A stretch of DNA of 64,000 nt, taken from assembly GCA_004352715.1 (NCBI GenBank), contig SCFE01000044.1, forward strand, positions 1,252,684 through 1,316,683, written 5' to 3'. The notes below the pieces were generated by a model. The model was not told where the DNA came from, made no database searches, and saw only the letters and a program-made list of their open reading frames with translations. Source of the stretch: Hofstenia miamia. Lineage: Eukaryota > Xenacoelomorpha > Acoela. Positions 23,842-36,429 of this stretch are shown piece by piece (position 1 is the first letter of the stretch; each line of letters opens with the position of its first letter). A program made the translations under genes and the position numbers.

Positions 23842-25249
23842 AATAAATTATTTGTAATGTTTAAATATGGAGTCTACTAAATGCTTTATAAACGTTTCTA
23901 AGCAACTTCTAAACATTTCCTTGACGTCTTCTAAACCATTTGTAAACGTCTTAAAGATGTCTTCTACACCTGACATAGATGCCATTTCTAAACGTTTTCT
24001 AAACCATTTTAAGACGTCTTCTAAACGTTTATTGTTTATTGGGTAATGGACGATTCTCAGTGTGTGGTGTAAAGTGAATTCTGACAATTGTGTACCATAA
24101 TTAATTTTATGCATTAATTGCTCTTGTTATTACCGTTGATAGCAATAAAGGAGGTTTCTTTGCAACCTGGATGAATTCACTTGCTATTTTCCCTACATAT
24201 TAACAGCCCTACATATAAATAGATGTATAATACTATTACAGCTACATGTGAACAATCAATGCGGTCAGCATGAAAGTAATTTGAACTGGTCCATCATTTA
24301 GGCCATAACAATTATTAGTTGGCCTAGCAATCACTATACACATGTAATATGAAGTGGGGCTCATAGGCACTTTGTATGTATAATAAATCTTATTATATAA
24401 TACCTTAAGAATTTGGATCTAAAACTGTAGGTTAGCCTAGGGGTAGCTTTCAATCTATTTGATGACAGTTTATTATTTAATTGATTGAATCAGTCGGACA
24501 GCTAAATGGTGAAAAATCCCTATTCATACACTTAACTTATGAACACACTTTCATAGTCAGGCTACCGACTTGCACATGGATGGACGTTAGTAAAGCTGAG
24601 TGCAGCATTACCAGAATTCCTTTAATTGAATTTGGTGAAACAGAGTACTACTCATGTACACTGATATATAGCTTTGTGTTGATATTAATAATCAAGCCTG
24701 GTGATACAAAAAAGACAAATCCGTTGAAACTAAATTCATCACTCACTAATTCTATTACAAACTATTTATAATCAAATTGCACAAACAGATAAACAGTTAA
24801 GTTCTACCTGTTCTAAATTTCAAAATTGTTTACGATTTTTTCATCTGCTTCTATTACTTAACGTCAATACTAAATTAGTTTTATCATTTTCCGTCTTTAT
24901 CTTTTTTTCAAACAATTTGCTGACAACTAATATCTTGTAACTGCAATTAAAATTGTTTTACAAATTATAATAAAGGATAAATGTGTAATTACAAAGAATA
25001 GAGTTAAATCAAAGTTTCCTTTCCTTCTTTTATGGTATTTCTTTGTAAAAAATACCACATTATGCCACAATATGATATTGAAGTTAATAAAACTGGGAGA
25101 ACTAAAAAGCGAAAAGTTTATAATAGTTTGTTTTGGATATAATAATAATAATAATAAATGACTTTATTTAGCCGCTGAAGGCATACACTACAAAAAAATA
25201 AAAAACAAGTCAGGTTGTACGCCAGCGAGGACAGTCACAGGAGATGAAA
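23842..25249. repeat. False duplication of 22433-23840
   Basis: After the single N at 23841 the preceding 1408 bp are repeated at offset 1409, with only a few differences (for example GTAACTTG against GTAATTTG near 22869 and 24278). The overlap covers the transposon's right end and the first ~110 bp of the LINE 3' tail. It is an unmerged contig end. Confidence 0.85.
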
Positions 25250-27525
25250 TAGGAGCAAATGGACGAGTAGGCGAAGTTGGAGAAGGGCTCAGCAAAGAGG
25301 AAATTCATCAAAGATTTCTTGAAGCTTGGTGGCGGGGAATAGAAATCCATCGCTGTTGGAGGGTTGAGAGTCAAGATGTAATTAGCAGTTGTACAATCAC
25401 GATTGAAAAACGAGTGAAGGGTGCGATGTTTCTTGGTATGATGAATGGAGAAAGTGATAACATCATCAGAGCGAGTGGAGTGGGAATTAGAAAACTTAAT
25501 GAAATCAAAAGGATCAAGATCCAATTTGTGAGTGAGCAGTCGATTGAACAGGAGGAGGTCACAGGCATGGAAGTAGAGTGACAGCGGGAGAGTGGAGAAT
25601 TTGAGAGGGGCGTCTTCGTATGGCAAGGGAGAGATCCATTTGAAGGCATGCTTCTGGAAACATTCCATAGAGTGGAACAAGGAATGGGAAGGCCACCAAC
25701 AGGGAGATTCATAGAGAAGAATGGCGCGAGAAATGGACTTGAACAAAGAGAGTTTCACAGCAGAAGTGGAATTAAAGGGAACATTGCGGAAGAGAGCAAA
25801 CAGTAAGGAATTAGCTTTGCGGAGACATAAAGACACATGACCAGACCAATTTAAGTTATCAGAAAGTTGAACTCCAAGATGAGTATGGTGAGTTGAAGAG
25901 TTCACAGGAAGAGGAAGATCAGAAGGGGGAGATACAGAAAAGGAAATACCACAAGTCTTGCTTGTGCTGAAATCAAGTTGCTTAACAGAGGACCAAGTAG
26001 ACAGAAGCTCAAGATCAGAGGTAATATTGGAGGCAAAAGAACTACCAAAGTTGAAAATCGTGGTGTCATCCACGTACAGTAGACAGGATGAGTTGAGGAC
26101 AGATTGAGGGAGGTCGTTGATAGCAACAAGGAAGAAGAGAACAGCAAACACAGAACCTTGAGGAGCACCACTAGAGACAAGAGCAGGGGAAGAAATAGAC
26201 GAGTTGATTTTGACACACTGACGACTATTGGACAGGTAAGACTGAAAGAGTTCGATGAAATCAGCATCAAAGCCAAATAAACATAATTTGTCAAGGATAG
26301 AATGAGGGAGCCGATCAAAAGCTTTAGAAATGTCAAGAAAGATAATGCAACCAGGACATTGCGATCAGAGTGGAAATAGCAGTTTTCAATCAAAGTGAGC
26401 AAGTTAGTGATGGTAGAACGACCCAGAAGGTTACCATGCTGAAAAGCAGAGAAGAGGTGACGAATGTTGGGGAACACATAATGAAAGACAAGACGCTCAA
26501 AGATGATTGTCAGCCGAGAAAGAATAGCTATTGGACGATAAGAAGTGACTTGAGAGGAGGGAAGCTGATTGGATTTTAATAGTGGAGAGATCCAAGATGT
26601 TTTCCAGCAATGTGGAAAACTTTTGGAGGAGCAAATGTAGGAGAAGAGATGCTTTAAATGGATGGAAAGAGTTGAGGATGTTTCAGTGGACGCCATCAGG
26701 ATAGCAAGGACCAGACAATTTGCAGGACTTAAGCATGAGGGAAATATCATGGGTGTTGAAGACGATGTCACATAGGCGAATCAGTGGGGAGGTGACAGGA
26801 GGACCAGGGCAGAGAGAGACAGGATCAGAAAAATTCTAGGAGAAATAATCATTAAAAAGATCAGCTTTCTCCATATCTGAGTGAGCAGAAAGATGGTTCC
26901 AATGCATGCTGGGGAGGTCAGGTTTGGAATGCAGAGAACGCAAGAAAGCATAGGAGTCTTCAAGAGATCCAGATGAGAAGCTGGACAACAGAGCGATTTT
27001 GTCGAGTTCCATGATGTTGATGACGTCTTCAGTGAGAGAAGAGAGTTTTGAAGAATTGGAAGTACTGTAATGGCGTTTGAAGGATTCGAGTTTATTCAAA
27101 GAGTGTACAGTAAGAGATGAGAAATAGAAAGGGAGAGAAATACGCTTTTTCCGATGATGAGGAACAAAGGATGAAATAATTTGGTAAAGGGAGGTGTACC
27201 AGTCATCAGCAGAGAAAGAGTCATTAAAGATGACGAATGAAGAAGAGAGAGCAGCATTTAGAGATACAAAGTCACTGTTAGATCGAGCATATTGAAGAGT
27301 GGCAGGACAAGCAGATGGTGTAATAGAATTGGCAGACAATCTGAAGTGAACAAATGAGTGATCAGACAGTTCGACTGGAACAGGGACAACAGAGGTGTCA
27401 AAAATACGATCAGGGTGAGAGCACAAAACCAAGTCAAGAAGGGAGGAGCGGGAAGTAGGAGAAAATATCAGTTGCTCAAGAGAGTAGGAAACAAAAAGAT
27501 CCCGAACAGCAGATTCATTGTAAAA
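25138..27525 (-). mobile_element. 5'-truncated LINE with (TTA)n tail
   Basis: A non-LTR retrotransposon runs from about 27525, inside the endonuclease, to a 3' end at a (TTA)n tract (about 25137-25158). The N-terminal part of the endonuclease and any ORF1 are missing, the usual result of incomplete target-primed reverse transcription. The base composition is distinctly richer in GC than the surrounding intron. It lies in the intron between exons C and E. Confidence 0.85.
25210..27525 (-). pseudogene. LINE ORF2: endonuclease C-terminus and reverse transcriptase
   Basis: The protein nicks the target DNA and copies element RNA there. Visible in order are the endonuclease end with S-D-H in VELSDHSFVHF (about 27360), a linker, RT with SYRPIAILS (about 26545), FLDISKAFDRLP in a shifted frame (about 26330), GAPQGS (about 26165) and the intact active site YVDD (26065-26076), then LGVQLSDNLNW and a C-terminal region ending at a stop near 25210. 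At least two frameshifts (near 26360 and 26830) break it. The catalytic RT residues are retained, so decay is recent or mild. Confidence 0.8.
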
Positions 27526-27629
27526 AATTCTTATAAATATACTTCACAGTGCATATGCAGACAAATTGTTCCTGTCTAACATGAATCCCTTTCCTGCAAC
27601 ACAGTAAGAATTTCAATTGCCAATTGAAA

Positions 27630-27669
<40 letters not shown>

Positions 27670-27779
27670 GGCATTGGCGTTAAGTCAAATTTCCGAATTA
27701 TTCCCATCGTTGCACTACTAGCATTGCCACTATGTCTTTCACGTGAACCATCAATTGGCTCCCACGTTAATCCCTTCAT

Positions 27780-28810
27780 GCTTGCTGACGTCATGCACAG
27801 ATATTTAATTTTAGTTCTGCCGTAGTACATTGTTTATGCTTTTATAGTTATTGTATGAGTTTTTTTAACCACTGTCAGATTGGTCAATTCAAGGCTATTC
27901 CGACGGATTTTATGAGTTGACAACAATGGACGAGATACCGTTTGTCAAACATGAGCTCTCCCCTGCTAAAAAATTTCTAATGTGCGAGTCCATCAGTAAT
28001 TCATTAAAGAAAAGCATGAAGGATGGGCAGGATCTCAAAGACCCAGTATGGAAGCGTGTAGTGAAGCATTAGGCTTCTCAACAAATACTGTTGCTAGGAC
28101 TATTGCTCAGTGGAACAAGAATAAGGATCCATCATTTTCAGATGAACTGGTCGTCAGAGGGAAACCCCCTGTATGCTACTCTGCTACTCTAACTACCTTT
28201 CTACGCCAAACTTTAAACGCATTATTCAAAACATTCAATGCTTATTGCTTCTAAATTAAATGTAGTTTCTAAAATATATGGATAGTTCAGCAAATTCGAA
28301 AATTTGTACTTTTGACAACTTTTTAACCAGTGTCAGATCCCAAATGGCGAGGACAATAGTTAGTTATGCATATAAGTAGGGCAAATATGTGCATGATTGA
28401 TTAATAAAATTTTAGTTTATGCATTTGATGACTGCTAACTTGTTTCACTTCGACAGTAATTGCCACATAAATTCTCATATGCTCACTACTAGGCTGTTAC
28501 CTGCTGACAATGTTACTCTACATAGTCTAAATCTTTAGTAACTATTATATTGTTACACCGAAAGTGCTAATGCTGTTAACTAACTCCTCTCTAAATCGTG
28601 ATGTGTGGAATTTCTTTGCCTACTCGATAGTAGATGCTACACATTCAGAATACTATAACTTTATTGTGTACTGTATTTACTTTATGGTTATGCTAACCCT
28701 GATGATGCTAGATGGTGACCCATAACTGTTCAAAGAATCAACCTTTGAGACCGGTATTAAACTTTTCTGGGTGAAACCCTTTATGAAAACTTTGACACCT
28801 ATTCAAAATC
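27780..28810 (+). repeat. 5' LTR of ORF3-family element 2, carrying an insertion
   Basis: 27785-27825 resembles 57951-57995 (GACGTCAT, then TTTTAGTTCTGCC), and 28355-28810 resembles 58015-58110 and 50280-50500 of element 3, including the GATGCTAGATGGTGACC block and CATAAGTTATTCATTAC at the internal edge. About 500 bp (27835-28345) without a counterpart interrupt it and hold a helix-turn-helix-like reading frame. A (TA)n tract lies at about 27635-27665. Confidence 0.55.
27926..28190 (+). pseudogene. Helix-turn-helix-like fragment, perhaps transposase N-terminus
   Basis: An ATG at 27926 opens 48 codons (MDEIPFVKHELSPAKKF...) ending at a TAG near 28070. Overlapping in another frame, 28048 onward reads EALGFSTNTVARTIAQW, which resembles the recognition helix of a transposase-type HTH, followed by VRGKPP, like the RGRPP AT-hook-like tail that often follows such domains. 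A one-base frameshift near 28045 would join the two. No catalytic domain follows. The assignment is tentative; I do not recognise the family. Confidence 0.35.
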
Positions 28811-29680
28811 ATAAGTTATTCATTACATGGTTTAACTCCAGCATCTGACTATGGATTTATTACTGCTACGTACTCCTCTCCCATCTGTTATACTATTGAA
28901 AAGAAAATGATAAATTATACTGCTACTAATCTGAAAACTCTAAATAAAGCCAAACTCATCAATCTTGTTATAACTCAAAGTGAATGCCTAAACCAGGGGT
29001 GGCCAGCCCTTGACATACAATTAGCTAATTTTTAATCACACAGGCTCAGATGTGCCACATAACCTTTATATTGCCATCAATTTGTGAAAACTGTTTACAG
29101 ACATAAGTAGTATATTTAAATATATACATGTACATGAAAATAATATCAGATAAAGAAGACAGGTTTATAGAAATAAGCACTATATTTAATTATGTGTTAA
29201 GCCTACAGATACTGAAACATTCAGAAACAAATTTTAAAATAAACAAATTATTTTTTGTTTGTTTTTGACACAATGTGTTTGTTATCTGCAAAATTATAAA
29301 TTTTGAAACAAATTAATTGTCAGTCCACTTTTACAAGCAAGAAACAACTTCATCTTTAGTATTTCTTTACAATCTGCTGAAACTGCTTACTAAACTTTTG
29401 CAACACTTTTAAAAATTGTTATCTTATCAAAATGTTTTTTGGTTCACAATATTTGCAAATGCATATTTATACCCATTCAATTATTATAAATATAAGATAT
29501 ATGACACTAAATTTAACAATTTTATTGAAACTAATTGTAAATTCTGTATATGTAACAATAAATTTATGGATTTTCATTATGGCCATATTTTTAAGTTCAC
29601 CATCCATAATGGCTATGGATTTTTTTCTACCATACCATTATGCTATCCATAATATGCCATAATAGCAAGATGGATTGAAT
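28811..29680. other. AT-rich filler inside element 2
   Basis: This is where gag, protease and most RT should lie in element 2, but no such coding sequence can be read. At 28994 CAGGGGTGGCCAGCCC resembles a hAT-type terminal repeat; no partner was found. Confidence 0.35.
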
Positions 29681-31200
29681 ATCTAAATGACTTCCACTTC
29701 TCCATCAATCACTGAAAAGGTAAACTGCATACCAATGCAGATATTTGGAATGCATTGCCACAGTATCAGTGCAAACTAAAAAAGAACAGTTCATACCAAC
29801 ATGTCAAGCCTACCTACACCAATAGGGATGATCGCCACATAATGCCATTACTATCTATCATGATCAAGGAAGAGATCACTGCAGAGGAAATAGGTACTGC
29901 TCAGAAAAATGACATCGTCTTAACACAAATAATGGAGTGCTTGAAAGATCCCACATTTTCCATGGACAGCATGGCAACCTGCTACTTCCACAAACATAAT
30001 TGGAAGACAGCAACCAGTGGCATACCTTACACCAGCACAACCACACAAAACCTCATCACTCTACCCAAATACTAAAAATGAGAAGTAGTCAAAAAGGTAC
30101 ACCAACAAGACCATGAAGGCATTTATCAAATGGAGCTAACTATTCACAAAACCTTTGTTACCACATACCTCTGCTGAACTATTGAAGAAGTTATTAACAA
30201 ATGCCAATCTTGCATACTATTAGACAAAAACAGATTCCCCAGTCAATGAATGGAACTGGAGAAAATCTCTGCTAAATATACCAATGAAATAGCTAGTGCA
30301 GACATAGAACAACTATTGAAAGATGAAGGTGGGTACACCTACGTCCTAGTCATGGTGGACCACTTCACTGCAAAATGATCCATTTACTGAACATCAAAGC
30401 TCAAACAACAGCTGAAGCCATCATAAATCATTGGATATGCGCGTTTCGACCCTTGCAACAACTTATCACTGATCAGGGCAAACAATTCAAATGTCAACTC
30501 TTCAAAACACTCACCAAAAAGTTTGAAATTCTGCATACCCACACCACAAGCTAACAGCGTGTATAAAAGTCAATCAAACCTTGTTAAAACTTATGAAAAC
30601 AATAACTGCTCACATTGGTGGCAAATAGTGGAGAGAAATACTGCCTATGCTATAGTACTTCTACAATGCCTCCACACACTCAACCACACATGTTTCACCA
30701 TATAAAGCCATGTTCAACCATGAGGCCCCAACACCAGTCTCAATGCTTTTTAAAGGCTACTGCAACAAAACTGATAACATCTACGTCAACAATCTCATAA
30801 ACAAACAAAATCATATGCACGAATCTATATGCACTCATGCTGAGAAAAGTACGATCCAATAACAATCACAATTTATTAAAAAAATCTATGGTGAACCTCA
30901 CCACATTGGTGACAAAGTTTACATTTATACCCCTGGATAGTTACTGACGAGAAACAAGTTCGTAAACTTGCATTTAATTGGGAAGGCCCTCACACAGTCA
31001 CTAAGGTCTTACCACATATGAATAGGATAACAAAAGGATCACACATTTTCAGAACATCAAATGTGTAGCACGTGATATCAACAATGCTCAAATTTCAAAC
31101 CTAAATGAATTCAAGTTAATTAAATCAGCTAACAATGAATATTACCTTACCCCAGGTTGCTCTGTCTTTGACAATGACACTTTCAACAATGAGCATAAAT
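29680..31200 (+). pseudogene. RNase H end and integrase of element 2
   Basis: Decayed pol of the second copy. It starts at RWIEYLND and reaches the H..KGKLHTNAD motif (about 29710-29740), with TGA where copy 1 has TGG and many gypsy elements have Arg. Integrase follows: a zinc-binding-like segment (INKCQSC near 30195), VLVMVDHFT (about 30342), ITDQGKQF (about 30465) and a C-terminal NNEYYLTPGC block (about 31130-31160) shared with element 3. There are frequent stops of all three kinds and frameshifts. Gag to RT are missing, so this copy is a deletion derivative. Confidence 0.7.
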
Positions 31201-31329
31201 GTGAAAAAATTCTTCTCCTATACAGTGACACACACACAACCTAAATAAATTGCTAAATCTAATATTACTTATAAAAATTGGTCTATTAATATTGCAAGTT
31301 TGTTTTTAGATCATGTTTCAGATGAAGTG

Positions 31330-33490
31330 CAAAGTGGCTGGGACAAGCCCAAGATGATCTACTCACAGGTGCACAGCTAATCTGCACTCTCCAAGTACAC
31401 CTGTATCTGCCTGTAGGATATTCTCAGGCACCTACAGTGTACTCTCAGCTACCAATCACGAGCAACCTAAGACCAGCTCCTCCACTATATCATGAAAAAG
31501 GGTGGGCGCATCCACATCTCATTCAAAGATACCTGTTAAACACTGGATACTCACATCTATCTCTACTGAAACGTCCTCAATGTCCAGCAGTCGCCAAGAC
31601 ATCTGCTTCCAAACACTCCAACAACAAATGTCAACAGTAGAAAGCGAACTGCCACATCTCTACTTTATAGTTACAAGACGCAGCAGGTAAGTCACCACAA
31701 CAACATTTCAGAAGCAAAGTGAGACACAATCTAAAAAAAATTATATCAATTGGCAAAAACAAAGTTTCTAGTGATGCACTACCAACAACAATTGACACTG
31801 AAAAACGCCCCAAAATTAATACAATCATATTCTAACCACCAAACATGATGGAAAAAATGAGTCACAATTATCTACATAGTACAGTGCACATTACATTCAA
31901 TGACAAATCTCTTACTCAAAAACTTACTCAAAAACTTATCAAAAACAGAAACACCTGCAAATTGCTGGAGTGCATCAATATCTATTGGAACTCACTAACT
32001 TAGTTTACATACTCAAGGCAGCCAACAAAGCTGATCCCAAAATGGTCCAAAGAATTAACCTCATTCTAGTCAAAGCCCACACATTTGATATTAATGTCAA
32101 CTTCATATACACTGAACAAGAGTCCCCCATCCCAGACAACATCCTTGATCTGAAAAGCTACCTTGAATTCTTCTGCAAAATATGGAAAAATACTCTTGTA
32201 AGAACAGCAGTCGAACAGGAAATTTCCGTCAAGAAACTGATACTCATTGACATCCTAATACACAGATTTATGCTACAATATCACATCATTACTGAGCAAT
32301 GATAGACAATAGATGCAATGCTACTAGCACAGAAATCAGAAATAGTTGATCCCAACTCCATCCCTATCTCAGTAAATAACATAAAAGTATGATTCGCCTT
32401 TAAACAGAATCAGGAAACCATTAACAATATCACTGAACGATGGTCCCTTCTCAAAGCGACCCATTATCACCAAGAACAGTGGCCTACGATTAGCATAGAA
32501 TCTCCATCAAGAACATACAATACACGCATCAAAAAACTTCTCCATGATATTAGTTAAGCTGGTGACTTCAACTACAAAAAAGATTTCCGAACCAATCTAT
32601 TCACAGTAAATAAATACCAGAAATCAACACTAATTCTGGCTACTAGCAATCTTTCTGACAACCACAATCTGGATATCCTCATTACTAAAGCACTAGCTCA
32701 AAAGAAATGTCATGAAATCGCCATAGCCCCAATTGCTCAAAAGGTAAGAAACTGAATCCTGCACTCTTTGCATATCATCACCCCCATCAAACAGCATCAA
32801 CAAGCTAAGTACACCTATGAAAAACACTTCATCAGAGTCATCAACAAAGACAACCTGCTAGGTTGAACATCTCCAATAATAATGCAAAATAACCTTGGCG
32901 CCCACAAAAGCAAAATGGAATTCCTTCATCAGTACACACCAAATATATGTGGGGCGCAAATGCGCAAACCCATTTTGAAAAATCAATTTACATCAGAGCT
33001 CCGCTCACAACAGAAATGCTAATACAAAGGATACCACACAGCACCCAGTCATACCTCCAACTCTGTTGTAATTACAACATCAAAGAGAAGAACAACTACT
33101 TATTTCAGTATCTACATATCAGTTACCCTGAAATTACATACAGCATCATCTCTGTAAATGATGTCCACGGACAATTTGAACCTATCAAAGTCATTAACCT
33201 ACTCCCAAAAACAACAATCACACTTGTCGAAGAAGAAAAGCTTCTCTCTATATCAGCAAAATTCAACTATCTTCACATATACAACAACAAATTGACCTAA
33301 TTATGAATGAAAAGCTCTCGAAAACAGAAATCATGCAAACACCCACATGAATTAGAGCAGAAAACCAAAACCTTCTGTTGGATAAGTCAATACTCAGTAA
33401 CAAAACTCAGATACAGATCACACTGATCGAGTATACCCCAGACACAATATCCGCAATTTGTGCCAATCTATCATTATTCCAGCACTGGTG
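31330..33490 (+). pseudogene. ORF3 of element 2, unknown function
   Basis: This is the second copy of the uncharacterised post-integrase frame. The best open stretch is 31970-32302, with LESYxxxFC and KLILIxILxHRFM elements shared with element 3. Further on, QEQWPTISIESP (about 32475) and KKDF (about 32577) correspond to copy 1's EEKWLSIHIEAP and KKDF. It contains many stops and fades out near 33490 without a recognisable 3' LTR, so the copy is 3'-truncated. Confidence 0.6.
31436..31732 (+). repeat. ~297-bp segment nearly identical to 51303-51597
   Basis: Within two ORF3-family elements that are otherwise only roughly two-thirds alike, this block differs from its partner at only a few bases (for example GAAAGCG against GAAGGCG). 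Similarity drops abruptly at both edges. It is part of the element, not a gene by itself. Confidence 0.75.
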
Positions 33491-34779
33491 AAAAACCTAA
33501 AATATGTTCGTTATCGCAAAAGCAAAACTACATTTAATTTTCGTATTTGATATTTTGAAATGCATGATATATCAGCTTCCTTGCCTGAAATTTGTAAATA
33601 TTTGATTTAATACAAACCATTTGATTTTCAACAGCGTCTGCAAAATGATAATTTCTGTTTAAAGAAAATTGAAACAAATTCAAGAACAATCAATTAGAGG
33701 AGAAAAAACTACAGAAACTATTAACAATTTTTCTTGAAAATGTTTTATTAAATGAACTGCAGGACTAATTTTATTTTTATAATAATAATACTAATAACTT
33801 TCTGAAAAATATTGCCTCAGGGACTTCACATATAAATATATTTTTCATAGTTTATTATTTATACTAATTTATTTCCTTAAAATATTTGCTTGCTTTGGCC
33901 TTTGCTTGCACAAAACGCCACTGCTTTAGTAAGTATCTGGTCGACTGACGTTTGTCTGCGTTTTGCACAGCTTTATTACCCATTTCTTAGATGTACTGAA
34001 ATTAAAATCTTGTTTTTAAAGAAGAGACTCATAAATTTCTCTAACTTTGTAACTTGTTTTCATTTAATTATACCTGATGAAATGTAAATAATTAACAAGT
34101 TTAGAGAAAATCATCATTCTCTTCTACTTTTTGCTTAATTTTTTTGCAGATCAAAGATTTTTCAAAAAGAGATTGGTCTGATAACAATTTGCGTCATAAT
34201 TAGTGAAAACAAAAAATATAAAAGCAAAACATTCATTACAAATTTTAAATTTTACAAAATTATGTCCACTGTATTATCTTTGCTTAATAAAAAATAACCT
34301 GGAAAAGCTGTTCAGATGGTTATATATAGGATGTTCAGAAAATTAAGACTTAATTATATTGAAATCACTACACTTTGTTAAGATATATATAAATATAAAT
34401 AAATAAATATATATATATATATATATATATGAATACTGGCAACAACTGACTTAACCAGTGAATTTCGCAGTTGGCAATAAATTCGTTAACTTGTTAATAA
34501 ATTCAATTATCCCAAATATTATAATCACTCAAAGTGAAAGGAAATAACGCCTATTCAATTGTATATTACCAATAAATTTAGAATGGCAGACTTACAAAAC
34601 AATATTTCAAGTAAAAAAAATCAAAATCAGCAGCAGCCCAGTTCAAAACATAACAAAGAAATTTTTAGACAATAAATTTAATTTGGGCTTATTTAATACG
34701 TCATTGTTATTTGAAATGATATTTTTAGAAATAAAATTCCTCATATTGCGATTTCATTTATTATTAATTAATTTCTAAC
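33491..34779. other. Intron C-E, part 3
   Basis: AT-rich intron with a (TA)n at about 34385-34430. No exon is supported below exon C. Confidence 0.45.
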
Positions 34780-34954
34780 CTGGAATGAACAGTTGATAGA
34801 AGAATCGTTCGTTCTTCCAAATAATTTTTTGCCGGGTGATGGAAGTATTGGCTTTACATTAACAATTTCAATGGGAATGTTTTGCGATTTACATCTGGGA
34901 TTATAAAACTCACCGCAGGCAACGCATACAACTGTTTCATCACTTTCACCAACT
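34780..34954 (-). CDS. Exon C: end of one Ig domain and start of the next
   Basis: 175-nt exon (1 + 58 codons). It follows ACTTTTAG (acceptor at 34955-34956) in phase 2 and ends CCAG before GTTAGA (34779) in phase 0. The first residue completes a split Gln codon from exon B. VGESDETVVCVACGEF carries the strand-F Cys of the Ig domain begun in exon B, followed by its last strand (IPIEIVNV). A new domain then starts with PILPSPGKKL and SSINCSF, whose Cys pairs with the Trp and Cys in exon E. Both junction phases match neighbouring exons 11 kb and 16 kb away, which is hard to get by chance. Confidence 0.8.
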
Positions 34955-35133
34955 CTAAAAGTAGGCATATTTTTAAGTTGATAAAAAATAGCATGATCAA
35001 GGATAACAAACCTTAACAATTCGGTGAAATAAAAATCAAGCATAATTTTTTTTTGATTATCTTGATTGTAAAAAAATTGTACAATAAGGTATTGAAATAT
35101 TATTCAAGTCTTAAGAATAGGATAGAATAGAAA

Positions 35134-35171
<38 letters not shown>

Positions 35172-35237
35172 ATTACTTACTTATTTCTTTTCAATGCTAA
35201 GTGAGGCTAAAAACCACAGCAATGTAAACCATAATAN

Positions 35238-35271
<34 letters not shown>

Positions 35272-36429
35272 GAGTTTTGGATTCTGAAAATCATTATCAT
35301 TACAAATATGCGGGGCAATAAATATTCACAATTGACTAAAATATAATAACTTCTAATTACAATTTGTTCCATAAGTCCCTTTTACATATTACATAGAAAT
35401 ATTATGAAAAATGTTGTTTCAGATCGCTGTCTGCAGACCAATTCATAGTTGACAGCACCTTATGTTTAAATATACATTTCCAAATAACCCACCTTGCTTT
35501 TTATTTGGTTGATAAACCAATTATTCATTTGGGACATCGAAATTTTGAAAAATAATTTTTGACGAATTGCTTATCTTTTATTAATGCATTTTGCTGCAGA
35601 GAAACTGTTTCAGAGTTATAGATGCAGTAAAAACAAAAAAACAAAAACAACAGCAACAATTTAATTATATAGCGCATACATAGACACAATACCTCTCAAA
35701 TGTACAGAAAATAATATACTGAGAAAGTTTGCACAAATAGATGTTGTTAGAGACGTGATTAGCAAGGTTTTGTGTAAACTCATTAAAAACTATCAGTGCA
35801 TAAGCTCAAAATACACTATCTCCAATGAAAGACGAGAATATGGCGCTATATGTGTGTTCTTAGTTACGCAAGATATTGAAGTAGAAGATATATTCAAATA
35901 CTGTGTCAGGTCAAAAAAATACGGAAGACCCATAACTTGAATTTTAGCTATAATTGGGCTCTGACTTTTGAGTTGGATGACACTGATATTATCACCAATA
36001 AAGAATAGACACAATGTCGTCTTATTCGGATTTGTAACTCAATATAAACACCCTATAATCGAGTTTAGAATTACAGTAACAGCTCCACAAATCATTATGA
36101 AACTCATGGGGCAAGATTTCATCTCCACTCCACCCCACCCCGCTGGATAAATCTGATAAACAAATTTGGAACCTTTTGGAAAAAAAATTATAATATAGTA
36201 AAAATGTACTTAGATTAAAATTGCTTAGATATAATTTTAAGAAAACTTAGAATTGTTAATATATCAATGGAAAAAGTAGATCCTGATTCTGTTAAATCTA
36301 GTTTGTTAAATAAATGCTCATTACTGAATATGTTATTTATAAGAAACGTGAACATATTACGATAAAACGAAATGCCGAAATTTTAATTTGTATCATTACA
36401 TATTTGATGTAATGACTCAGCTTCACCAT
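34955..36429. other. Intron B-C, part 1
   Basis: AT-rich intron with two (TA)n tracts (about 35137-35168 and 35238-35269, with one N at 35237). No gene is supported. Confidence 0.45.

Noticed and set aside
28994-29010. hAT-like terminal sequence CAGGGGTGGCCAGCCC
   Set aside because: No inverted partner or 8-bp target duplication was found nearby, so it is too weak to call an element.
31437-31690. Small plus-strand frames shared by elements 2 and 3 (also at 51268-51551)
   Set aside because: They are conserved only because the 297-bp DNA patch is nearly identical. Two frames are equally open, and the diverged tandem copy does not keep either.
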